Positions 36,209-46,150 of a DNA stretch of 64,000 nt are shown here, in pieces. The number at the start of each line of letters is the position of its first letter. Position 1 is the first letter of the stretch. The position numbers and the translations under genes are program-made. The notes beneath the pieces were generated by a model. The model ran no database searches. It had not been told where the DNA came from and saw nothing but the letters and a program-made list of their open reading frames with translations. This stretch comes from Scilla litardierei (Eukaryota > Streptophyta > Magnoliopsida > Asparagales > Asparagaceae), in assembly GCA_030789695.1 (NCBI GenBank), contig CM061135.1, positions 111,794,301 to 111,858,300 on the forward strand, in the 5' to 3' direction.

Positions 36209-36325
36209 TCGTGGAAGGCGAAATCCTCACATCTGGAAACCCTTTTTCGGGCATGCCTGATTATAAATGGACGAACAGCTGAATGAATGCTATCATCCAT
36301 ATCAGATATCTATATCATGCACGTT
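36209..36325 (+). other. Micro-inverted block relative to unit A
   Basis: The text between CAGCTGTTCGTG and ACTCTGTGGTGTC is the reverse complement of 30248-30363, while both flanks are in the same orientation as in unit A. Confidence 0.85.
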
Positions 36326-36700
36326 ACTCTGTGGTGTCTCTTGCCAAGATGAAAGAACTCACCCTCAGATGGATACCCTGCACAACAACCACGTTTTCAA
36401 TCCTGTCATGCTTGCTGAATAGCTGCCCGAACCTGGAGGATCTAGTCATTGGAGTAAGTACAAATTTTCTAATTATTTCCTCTGAATAATTCAAAACTAC
36501 GTATGTATGTATGATGTCATTAAGCATTCTGTTTTGTTACCAGGATGAAATGTTTGATTTTCCAGACACGGAAGCTTCAGCGCTAGAATACTGGGATCAG
36601 CAGATGCCTTCGGATTGCATGACAAATACGCTGAGCACGGTAACTGTAAACGTGGTCGATGTACACCGCAAGGGCTCGCATCCAATGAAGCAGTCTAGAA
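36326..36700 (+). pseudogene. FBD-type F-box gene fragment, copy B
   Basis: Paralogue of copy A: exon 1 with CLLNSCPNLEDLVIG, 90-bp GT-AG intron (36454-36543), exon 2 with the same FBD signature (EYWDQQMPSDC). It keeps Leu-Val where copy A has Pro-Val and is closer to a functional LRR end. Its 5' part is cut by the inverted block, so no start codon is preserved. Confidence 0.6.
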
Positions 36701-36898
36701 CCTCTGGATCGATGCTAACATGAATTTCACCTTTTTTTCGTATTCCGACGAGATTCTTCGTCATTATCTTCTTCAATTTGGATGCGAGACAAGAGATCGA
36801 AAACAAAAGGAGGGAGTGCTTGTGCCTCGGAGGTACAGTAGCCATGCACCACCAACCTATGTGACCAAGGGCCGCCATCCAGGCTTAATCATATGTAT

Positions 36899-37196
36899 CA
36901 GTTTGTAAGAGCATAGGCTAATGAATCAGTTTGGATCTGTATCAGTCTGTACATCAATATATTTGAATTCTATTGAATATGTCATCAGATTGGTTGTGCG
37001 CGTTAAACCATTGTCTATAAAATACCTTAGATGCTCAAAGCGAACACATGTTAAAGCGCACAACGACTCAAAGCGTCTACACATGTCGTTTCTTGTTGTT
37101 CGCTATGAGCAATTATTTAAACCATTAAAAATTTGCTCATCGCGCACAACGGCCATAAATTTGTTTGTTCCTAGATTTGTGCAATTATGTTAGCGG
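36899..37196 (+). repeat. Array unit D, truncated at assembly gap
   Basis: Starts with CAGTTTGTAAGAGCATAGGC and shows GCGCACAACG words up to the N run. Confidence 0.7.
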
Positions 37197-37696
37197 NNNN
37201 NNNNNNNNNNNNNNNNNNNNNNNNNNNNNNNNNNNNNNNNNNNNNNNNNNNNNNNNNNNNNNNNNNNNNNNNNNNNNNNNNNNNNNNNNNNNNNNNNNNN
37301 NNNNNNNNNNNNNNNNNNNNNNNNNNNNNNNNNNNNNNNNNNNNNNNNNNNNNNNNNNNNNNNNNNNNNNNNNNNNNNNNNNNNNNNNNNNNNNNNNNNN
37401 NNNNNNNNNNNNNNNNNNNNNNNNNNNNNNNNNNNNNNNNNNNNNNNNNNNNNNNNNNNNNNNNNNNNNNNNNNNNNNNNNNNNNNNNNNNNNNNNNNNN
37501 NNNNNNNNNNNNNNNNNNNNNNNNNNNNNNNNNNNNNNNNNNNNNNNNNNNNNNNNNNNNNNNNNNNNNNNNNNNNNNNNNNNNNNNNNNNNNNNNNNNN
37601 NNNNNNNNNNNNNNNNNNNNNNNNNNNNNNNNNNNNNNNNNNNNNNNNNNNNNNNNNNNNNNNNNNNNNNNNNNNNNNNNNNNNNNNNNNNNNNNN
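37197..37696. other. Assembly gap (500 N)
   Basis: Sits exactly where the 5' half of Copia-2 should begin; a near-identical copy exists at 3433-11223, so collapse of repeats is the likely cause. Confidence 0.99.
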
Positions 37697-40594
37697 AATT
37701 CTTTAATTGGTTCAGGGTATGTTTTCAAAGGATTTGTTGTATTAAATACAATGTATGATTCCTTATTTTATAATGAAAATTTCCTTGTTGCAAATTCATC
37801 AAATTATGAGTCAGATGTAATTTTTTGGCATGCAAGGCTTGGTCACATTGGACCAACACGAATGGATAGACTTGCCAAACGTGGCCTTCTATCCAATGTT
37901 TCAAAGGTCGAAATGTCGACTTGCGAACATTGCCTTGTAGGGAAATCTTATCGCAAGCCGTTTGGAACCGGCACAAGGGCCGATGTTCCATTACAGCTCA
38001 TCCATTCGGACATATGTGGTCCAATGAATGTCAAGACAAGACACGGGAAGTCCTATTTCATCACTTTTATTGATGACTTCACCCGATTCGGTCATATCTA
38101 TTTGATATCCCACAAAAGTGAAGCATTAACCTGCTTTAAAAACTATATGAGTTTGGTGGAAAATCAATTAGATCGCAAGATTAAGGTCTTGCGAACCGAT
38201 AGAGGCGGTGAATACCAATCAACAAGTTTTAAGGAACTTTGTGATGAAAAAGGCATAGTTCATCAGGTAACTATGCCTTATACTCCGCAACAAAATGGTG
38301 TTGCAGAAAGGAGGAATAGGACTTTAATGGAAATGGTCCGTTCAATGATGAAGCAAGCCAACTTGCCAATCAACTTTTGGGGTGATGCATTATTGACGGC
38401 CGCTTTCATTTTAAACCGCGTACCCTCAAAATCAGTTAGCTCCACTCCTTATGAGTTGTGAAACCAAAGGTCTCCTGACTAAAGCATTTTAAAACCTTGG
38501 GGGTGTGCATCCTACGCACATATTTCCTCCCATAAGTATGGCAAACTTGGGCCAAGGGGGAGGAAATGTATCTTTATACGATACGCAGAAAACTCCAAAG
38601 GTTATGTTTTCATTGGTCAAGAAGACAATGGAGGACTAATTGAATTTGAGTTGAGGGATGTCACTTTCTTGGAAAACGAGTTTCCAAGACAGGGCGAGAT
38701 AAGTCAGGACTTATCTCTATTTGAGATTTATGATCAAGAAGGATTACCTCATTCGAGTGGGAGAATTCTTGGTGAAGACGAAAATACGTTTCAACCTTCA
38801 CCAATGGATGATACGAATGATGCGAATCCTATTCCATACGGGAATAATGATCCAAGTGGGAGCATTTCTAACGACATTCCAAGTGGGAGTGATATTAGAA
38901 TTGATCTAAATTCGAGTCAACAAGGACTTGAAGAATCTCAAATACGACGTAGTAGTCGTACAAGGTTAGCTCCTCTAAGATTTGAGGATGAATTCCCACA
39001 AACCTTTATGACTTTACTACAAGAAGATGACGATCCTGCTACTTTCAAACAGGCCGTATCATGCCCTGCAAAAGACAAATGGATAGAAGCGATGAAGGAG
39101 GAATTAGAATCCATGAAAGTTAACCAAGTCTGGGACTTGGTTGACTTACCCAGAGGATGTAGAACTATTGGGAACAAATGGGTTCTCAAGATCAAGCATA
39201 AGGCTGATGGCTCTATAGACAGATATAAAGCTTGCCTTTTCGCAAAAGGTTTTACGCAACAGGAAGGGATAGACTACGAAGAGACCTTCTCACTTGTTGT
39301 GCGTTTTACCTCGATTCGCTTAATTCTGGCTTTGGTAGCTTGCTCAGACCTCGAATTACATCAAATGGGTGTAAAGACTGCCTTTCTCAATGGAGAATTG
39401 GACGAGGAGATCTATATGGAACAACCAACAGGGTTTGTAAAAGAAGGAAACGAACATAAGGTTTGTAAACTTCGTAAGTCCATATATGGTCTTAAACAAT
39501 CCTCGAGGCAATGGTATATACAATTTCAAGAAGTTGTCTTATCAAATGGTTTTTCCATGCTTGATGAAGATAACTATGTATATATCAAGAGGATCAAAAG
39601 CAAGTATGTTATTATGTCTCTATATGTAGATGACATTTTAATAGCCGGAAATGACAAGGGCTTTGTGATGGATATCAAGGCTTGGCTTTCATCAGTTTTT
39701 GAGATGAAAGACATGGGAGAAGCCGCATATATCCTTGGAGTTAAGATTTCAAGGAATCGTTCGAAGAAACTTCTTTCTCTTTCACAAGAGACTTATATAA
39801 AGCAGGTTCTAGAACGTTTTAATATGCAGGAATGTAAGTCTATTGATACTCCTATAAGCAAATGCGATAATATATGTCTGAAAATGTGTCCTAAGAACCA
39901 AAAGGAAAAGGAAATTATGGAAAAAGTTACATATTCCAGTGCAGTTGGTAGTCTTATGTACGCTATGATGTGTGCAAGACCGGACATCTGTTTTGCCGTT
40001 GGAATGGTAAGTCGTTACCAATCCAATCCAGGGAAAACACACTGGAAAGCGGTTAAGAGGATAATGCGGTATCTTAAAGGGACTACGGACTATGCTTTAT
40101 GCTATCAAGGAAATGCCTTGAGGCTCGAAGGCTACACTGATGCTGATTGGGCGGGTGATCTCGATGAGCGACGATCGACCTCAGGACATATTTTTCTACT
40201 CGGATCTGGTGCAATATCCTGGAGTAGCAAGAAACAATCCTGCATCGCACTTTCAACTATGGAAGCCGAATTTGTAGCATTTAGCATGGCGGTCCAAGAA
40301 GCTGTTTGGCTTAGGAAGTTCTTAGACAAGCTAATTGATGCAAGTGACTCAGGTACTGTACCAATATACAGTGACAGTCAAGCATCTATAGCCTATGTCA
40401 AAGATCCAAAATTCCATTGTAAGACCAAACACATTGATATCCGCTACAAATTTGCAAAAGACTATGATAAGAACAAGAAGGTAGACATAAGATACATATC
40501 TACGCATGAGATGATAGCGGATCTGCTTACGAAGGAGATCCCCAGAGATGTGTTTTACAAACACTTATCATCTCAAGGATTGCGTAAGAGCTGA
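37697..40594 (+). pseudogene. Copia-2 pol: integrase, RT, RNase H
   Basis: Opens in frame at the gap edge, passes the integrase His-Cys zinc region (HARLGH, CEHCLVGK), the core with PQQNGVAERR, then meets TGA (38459-38461, a Trp position in Copia-1) and TAA (38480-38482, a Leu position). After that it is open for more than 700 codons through RT (YVDDILIAGND near 39630) and RNase H (YTDADWAGD near 40140) to the stop at 40594. Compared with Copia-1 it lacks the late nonsense codon at 5760, so the two copies died by different mutations. Confidence 0.94.
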
Positions 40595-41588
40595 GTAGTA
40601 TCAATGTGTATTCCCATGTCTATGAAAGATCAATAAAAGAATAAGTTCTTTTTGACATTGCATATGAGTTTCTTGAAAAAGTTTGTGTACATTTCTTTTA
40701 ATCTCAGCTATGTTTTCTTGTATGTCGGACAGATTGAGGTTGGCTCTCTCACATGAGCAACAACCTTTATTCTATCAGACGGATAAGATAAAGATGAGAC
40801 CTGTTTAAAGTCAAAATCGTCAGACGGATGATTTAGAGTCATGACTTAAACAAAATGGTCGTATGAAAGATCTGCATCATATGGATGCTTACAAATCTAA
40901 GAAGATTTTTGAAATCTTATCTGTCTTATGCGAGATATGGGTCCAGGAAATTACTGAGTAGTAAAAGGGACTCAAAGTCAGACATTGTGGTGTCTGATCA
41001 TCATCCTTACAACATCATTAAGACATACGCTCCCTGGGAAAGGAGTGATGTTGTAATACGTATTCATACTATGTATGCATTTGACCTTTGGGTTAGAATA
41101 GTAATTGTGTTTACTATTATGTGAGACCCAAAGACCACATGGGTCTTAACTTCTTACCCTTATAGACTCTAATTGGTTCCTTTAGATTTGACTGGGTGAT
41201 CGCTGTCTTAGCATGTTGCTTATGGACTATGGTAAATTCGGTCCGGCGGGGCATGTAAGAACAGCGAGTCAAGTCAAGATCGAAAGGATCGCAAGAAGAG
41301 GAAGATTAATTTCATATTCACATTCAGACTTTAGAGATTCAAAGCTGGCCAGCCAATTGTAATCCAGATGGGATTCAATTGTTGAATATAAAGTATAAGA
41401 AATGTGAAGAAATAATCTAGGGTAAAACATGTGTTGATTTACTCAACTTTGCACCTGAAGGGGTGTTGTGTATCTCTAACAAGTGCACAACAGCGGACTC
41501 TATTCGCATGACGATCACACGGTCTATTTCTCTGTATGATGAATAGAAGAACTAAAGGAAAAGATGTTTCCTTACAATCCCCTCAAGT
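40595..41588 (+). other. Copia-2 3' untranslated region
   Basis: About 1 kb with no gene, collinear with 4994-3993 of Copia-1. Includes a run of short segments such as CGTCAGACGGATGA and GACATACGCTCCC. Confidence 0.7.
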
Positions 41589-41600
41589 GTGAGTGGGAGA
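41589..41600 (+). other. Copia-2 polypurine tract
   Basis: GTGAGTGGGAGA abuts the 3' LTR start TGTTAGATATGG. Confidence 0.85.
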
Positions 41601-42121
41601 TGTTAGATATGGACGACATGTATACACCCATGAGGGGATGTATGAGGGTATACAGACCTCAGATGTCACGTGCATGAAAGCATGTGCGAAGGGAACCTTT
41701 TCATGTGTGAAAAGGACCACTCGATAAGTGGAAAAAGGCACATTATAAGTGCATAAAGGCACTTGATAAGTGCATGAAGAAGAGGATAAGCAAGGGTATT
41801 AATATAAGCTAATAAGCTTATATATGGTTATTTCCTACAAATAACTACCCCTAAAGCCTATAAATAGGACCCAAGGGTATGGCTTTTAAGGCTAATCCTT
41901 CATGCCATAAGTTTGCATAAGGCAAAACTTTTCCTCTTCTCCCTTCCATTTTGTTCTTCTTCTAAATAGAGATTTAGACGGTGGAAACTTTGCTTCGATC
42001 CTCTGTGACGAAGTATCGACCGTTGTGGCGAATCCGAGGGCAAAATTCAGAGACTACGGCACTGCGTACGCTAACGTAAGTTCTCTTTCGATCCTCCATC
42101 CTCGCGCGACGAGATCCTACA
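41601..42121 (+). repeat. Copia-2 3' LTR
   Basis: 521 bp, homologous to the Copia-1 LTRs but more diverged, with small deletions. TATAAATAGG at 41858-41867. Ends GATCCTACA. Confidence 0.9.
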
Positions 42122-42180
42122 CGAACCGTATAGCGCTACAACTACACCATGCGCTTGCAGTATAAATTTCAAGGACAACA
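42122..42180 (+). repeat. Athila-like LTR tail
   Basis: Contains CCATGCGCTTGCAG, the counterpart of CCATGCACTTGCGG at 56873, and ends before AGTTTTCTAG, the counterpart of AGTTTTTGACG at 56930. Confidence 0.6.
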
Positions 42181-42185
42181 AGTTT

Positions 42186-42204
42186 TCTAGTGTCGTTGCC
42201 AGGG
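42186..42204 (+). other. Degenerate Asp-type PBS
   Basis: CTAGTGTCGTTGCCAGGGAGG region; aligned with TGACGCCGTTGCCGGGGAGG at 56936 with several changes. Confidence 0.5.
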
Positions 42205-42327
42205 AGGCGCGGCTTGATATTGGTTTTGTTCTTTGTTATTAGACTACACATTTTTATTTTTATTTTTGCTTTCTTTTGCTATTATTTTTATGCTATTGAT
42301 ATCCTCTTTTAGTTTTGTCTGTTGCGT

Positions 42328-43080
42328 ATGCAAAGGAGATCACAGGGTATTGAAGACGTGCTTACTTTTGATCCTGAGATTGAAGCTACGGCAAGGTGGC
42401 ACAACAATAAAAGAAGAAGAAGGATAGCACAAGAAACTATGGCGGAAGAAGCACCACCAGAAAAGTCCATCTTGGACTTTTTCATGCCCTTTAATGGATC
42501 GACGTCGAGCATTGCTCTCCCACATGTTAATGTTAATAATTTTAAGCTTAAACCGTCGTTGATTGCTTTTATTCATCAGGACCATTTGGGAGGATCCCCT
42601 ATGGAGAATCCAAACAACCACCTTCATGTCTTCCTGGAAAAGTGTGACACGCTCAAACTGAAGATGTCTCCAAGGAATTTATAAGGCTACGACTCTTCTC
42701 GTTTTCCCTCATGGATAAGGCTAAGGAGTGGCTTAAAAGCCACGACCCTGTCACTTTTACTTCATGTGATTCTTTGTCTCGTGCTTTCCTGACGGAATTT
42801 TTTCCTCCAGGGAAGACTATCAAAATGAGGAATGAAATCCCATCTTTCTTCCAGCTCGACCAAGAATCTCTATATGAAGCATGGGAGAGATTTAAAGATT
42901 TACAAAGACAATGCCCACACCATGGAGTCTCGGATTGTCTCCTTATTCAAACTTTCTACACTGGGCTATCAAGAGAGGTGAAGATATCCATTGACACCGC
43001 CGCCAATGGGGGGATCATGATCAATACTCTGGCAAAAGCAAAGAAGCTGTTGGAGGACATAGCCGCCAACAATTACCACT
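42328..43080 (+). pseudogene. Athila-like gag
   Basis: The ATG at 42328 opens a basic N-terminus, then SSIALPHVNVNNFKLKPSL and NNHLHVFLEKCDTLK, the Athila gag pattern. A frameshift near 42670 moves the rest into the frame that reads DKAKEWLKSH, FPPGKTIKMRNEI, SLYEAWERFKDLQRQCPHHG and ends LLEDIAANNYH at 43080. This is a capsid-like protein of the Ty3/gypsy Athila lineage. The frame continues weakly past 43080. Confidence 0.85.
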
Positions 43081-43139
43081 AGAGCAACTAGAAAGCGACC
43101 TCTAAGAAGGGAGGTAAGTTTGAATTAGACGATGTCACT

Positions 43140-43376
43140 ATGTTATCCTTAAAAATTTTTGTCTTAACAAAACAGTTATCATTGCTTGGAATTGGTGCTA
43201 CTAACCCGCCTATGGCGACGTTGGGTGAGCTTTGTGGTGTACATGGACATTCTAGCATTGACTGCCCATATACTTTTGTAGCACTATTGGGGATGACCAT
43301 AGATCAAGCAAATGCATTATATGGCAATAATACGCCACCAGGAAATCCCTACTCTAGCACCTTCAACCCGCGGTAG
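43140..43376 (+). pseudogene. Athila-like nucleocapsid region with damaged knuckle
   Basis: Reads ELCGVHGHSSIDCPY: the Cys, Gly-His and last Cys of a CX2CX3GHX4C knuckle are there but the first Cys is absent. Element 2 has the intact CETCGMLGHMYYDC form at 57184, which supports the assignment. Confidence 0.55.
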
Positions 43377-43505
43377 AAAAATCACCCCAATTTCTCATAT
43401 AGAAATGCAGGGCAACAGCTTCAACATCCATTCCTATACCAGCATCCCCAACAACCTTATGCTCCACCTTAAAATTTTAATTAAAGGTTGCCTAATCAAA
43501 TTACA

Positions 43506-43530
43506 CCCCCCCCCCCCCCCCCCCCCCCCC
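43506..43530. repeat. Poly-C tract (25 C)
   Basis: Uninterrupted C run; the minus strand is poly-G and prone to quadruplex and to length error in sequencing. Confidence 0.9.
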
Positions 43531-43929
43531 TGTTAAGTCTAATTTGGAGACACTAATGGAAAATTTTATTGTCATGCAAGGGTAGAGAATGACTTCTTCC
43601 AATCATCCATTCATCAGCTCATGTCACCATGCAACAACTTGCCTCGAGCCATAAATCAGTGAAGACCACATCAATTGGCACAACTCTCGAGTCCATAAGG
43701 ATAGCTTCCAGTGCAACTTGAGCCCAACCCCCGAGGCCACGTTAATGCCATTACATTAAGAACTGTGAGGCAGACTGAAGCTCCTGCGATGCAAAATGTG
43801 GAGGAGGGGGAAGTTAGAGCCGAGGTAGAGCCTCATGTACACAGTGAGGTTGAGAATGAGCCTGAGCTAACCTTTCCACCAAGGGAATAACCGAGAGAGA
43901 AGGAAGAAGAGAAAGGGGACAAGTATACT

Positions 43930-44742
43930 TAAAATAAGCCCATGAGAGCTTATATCCCTAAGGTGCACTATCCATCGAGGATGGCTAAGGCCAAAATTGA
44001 AGAGAAGTATGTGAAATTTATGGATTTGTTGAAGTAGCTTCATATCACCATCCCCTTCCTTGATGCCATCTCGAAAATCCCCTCGTACACTAAGTTTTTG
44101 AAGGAAATACCTACCAAGAGAGACAAGATAGAGAAAATTATACTTTCGATGGAGTGAAGTGCAATCCTTCAGAGAAAAATGGTGGAGAAGTTAGAGGATC
44201 CCTGGAGTTTCTCCATCCCTTGTGATGTTGGAAATGTGACCATCAAGAGAGCCTTATGCGACCTTGAAGCAAGTGTGAGCTTGATGCCATTGTCGATAAG
44301 TGAAAGGCTAGGGATTGGAGAGCCAAGGCCCACCAACATGTCTCTCCAACTTCCTGACATGTTAATCAAGTACCCCTTGGGCATAATTGAAGACATACTG
44401 GTGCAAGTGGGGAAAATTCTAGCTACATGTGACTTCGTCATCATGGAATCTAGAGGATGCCCACACGCCAATAATACTTGGCCGTTCATTCTTGGCCACC
44501 GCAGGGGTCCTGATAGATGTTAAAGGGGTGAAGTTATCTCTGAATTTTGGCAAGGAGAAGATGAAATTTGATCTACAAAGGTCGATGAGGATGTTTCTCG
44601 AAGAAGACCAATACCATCACGTGGACCTCCTTGAGCAAGTTATGGAAGAGACATATTTGGAATACATGTTTCTGAGCCCAACTGAAAAGTTTTTATCTGG
44701 AAACTCCAAGTATACGGGCATGTGGAGACTGTGGCATTGGTG
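43930..44742 (+). pseudogene. Athila-like protease region
   Basis: Frames read LHITIPFLDAISKIP, then EDPWSFSIPCDVGN, KRALCDLEASVSLMPLS (the protease site, where the active Gly of DLGAS-type motifs is Glu here) and KYPLGIIEDILVQVG. A frameshift near 44470 is followed by PIILGRSFLATAGVLIDV. At least two nonsense codons lie upstream (44036-44038, 44156-44158). The DLGAS-like site of the family is altered, so no activity is expected. Confidence 0.8.
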
Positions 44743-45095
44743 AGAGCATTCGATGAAGCGCCACCAGATGAAGTCAAAGAAGAAATCTCATAGACGCCAC
44801 CACTTGATCCCGATGAGCAGCGGATAGAGGCGTTATGCAAGGAAATACTTGAGATGAAGAAGCAATATGGAGCAAGAGCGACTTCAATTCTCTCCACCAT
44901 GGATCCACCATGAAAATATAAAAGGGAGTCGAGCTCAAGACTATAAACGAGTGCTTCTTGGGAGGCAACCCAAGTTTTAGATTGCTTTTAGTTTTCATCT
45001 TCATTTTTTAGTTTTAGGTAGATAATATATTTCAATTCAATAAAGAACCTCAAACCCCCAAAATAATTCTAAGTGTTATTCAATGAAGGAGATCT
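44743..45095 (+). other. Remnant between protease and dyad array
   Basis: A broken acidic frame (PDEQRIEALCKEILEMKKQYG) and the post-integrase words GAGTCGAGCTCAAGAC and GGGAGGCAACCCAA. The RT-integrase deletion junction must lie at or just before this stretch. Confidence 0.55.
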
Positions 45096-45099
45096 TGAC

Positions 45100-45665
45100 A
45101 TGACTGCGTGGGACACCCCACGCGGCCACGTGGAAGGGAGCCAAGAAGAACCCCAATGATGCATCAAAAAGTAATTGACGAAACCGCATGGACATATCCC
45201 ACGCGACCGTGTGGGACAGATCAAAAGATGGAGCAAAACGAGCTCAGGAGATGCAAATGACATGACCGTGTAAGGCATCTGATGCGGTCATTTAAAGGGT
45301 ACACAGTCTCTGGAAATTTTCGAGCCTAATTCAAATGGTCGTGTGAAACCCGACGTGACCGTGTTAATCCTAAACTTCCAATGCCAATTTCCATTTAATT
45401 TTCACAATCCATGTAGTCATTTGGAGCAAACGACGCGATCGCATCGAGGGTACCAAGTTACTGGAATTTCAGAGCGAATATCCATGTGGTCACATGGATA
45501 CTAACGTGACCGTGTCGTTTGAGCTCCTAGCCATCCAAAATTTCCAATTGACGCGGTCGAGATGGCAACAACGTAACCGCGTCACTTGACCACATCAACC
45601 CTACTTCCCATTGACCTTTAAGCTTCGTAGAGATGTGGTCCTACCCCGATCGACGTGACCGCATC
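45100..45665 (+). repeat. CGTGGG / CCCACG dyad array
   Basis: Alternating words such as GCGTGGGACACCCCACGC (7-bp arms, 4-bp centre), CCCACGCGACCGTGTGGG, GACGTGACCGTG and GACGCGGTCG about every 30-60 bp. Confidence 0.8.
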
Positions 45666-45673
45666 TACCATCC

Positions 45674-45681
45674 TATAAATA
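45674..45681 (+). promoter_or_regulatory. TATA box before ATHILA ORF-1-like gene
   Basis: TATAAATA in CCATCCTATAAATACCCAT immediately after the dyad array, about 475 bp before the ATG at 46151, followed by a CT-rich leader. Could be an internal promoter or the promoter of a relict LTR. Confidence 0.5.
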
Positions 45682-46150
45682 CCCATAACCCCCAAACAGT
45701 CGAGTTATGCTTTATTTTCCCAGCTGTTTCGATTTCTCTTCTCCAAATCTCTCAATCTCGTCTCTGGCAACCCTAACCCTTCCAACCCATTTCGTTCCTT
45801 CGAAATAGTCATCCCAACCCCCTACATCTTCGACCTCCCTTCCTCCGTCACAATTTCCTCCACTCGGCTACATTTAAAACCTTAAACGCCTGTCGTTTGA
45901 GGGTATTTGCTAGAAATTTCGATGACACGACCACCGCCGCAGCTCGGAGACCTTGGTTTGAAGCTTGGAGCATCATCATCACTGCGAGGGACTTCCATCA
46001 ATTGGGTAAACTCGTTCTTCAACTCCACTTTCATACTTTTGCCGAAATTCTCAATTGCTCGTTGTTTTTAGTAAGTCGTGTGGGAGTCGTTGCTTGCACA
46101 CTTGTTGGTTGCCGTCCACACCATCTTGCACTCACATTCACACCACCACC

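Larger units (their letters stand above)
35001..36898 (+). repeat. Array unit C (hairpins, promoter, FBD fragment)
   Basis: Collinear with unit A: start motif, hairpin 35134-35177, GGAGAGTAATT block, TATA 36091, FBD pair, and an inverted copy of the arm sequence (GAGATCGAAAAC) before the junction at 36899. Differs from A by the inverted block 36209-36325. Confidence 0.75.
37697..42121 (+). mobile_element. Copia-2: 3' part of a second Copia-1 family element
   Basis: Collinear with the Copia-1 minus strand from the pre-integrase region (7886 downward) to the end of the 3' LTR. The 5' LTR, leader, gag and protease are absent, hidden in or lost at the gap. It ends with GATCCTACA at 42121. The right-hand flanking pentamer is CGAAC (42122-42126). 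Confidence 0.93.
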
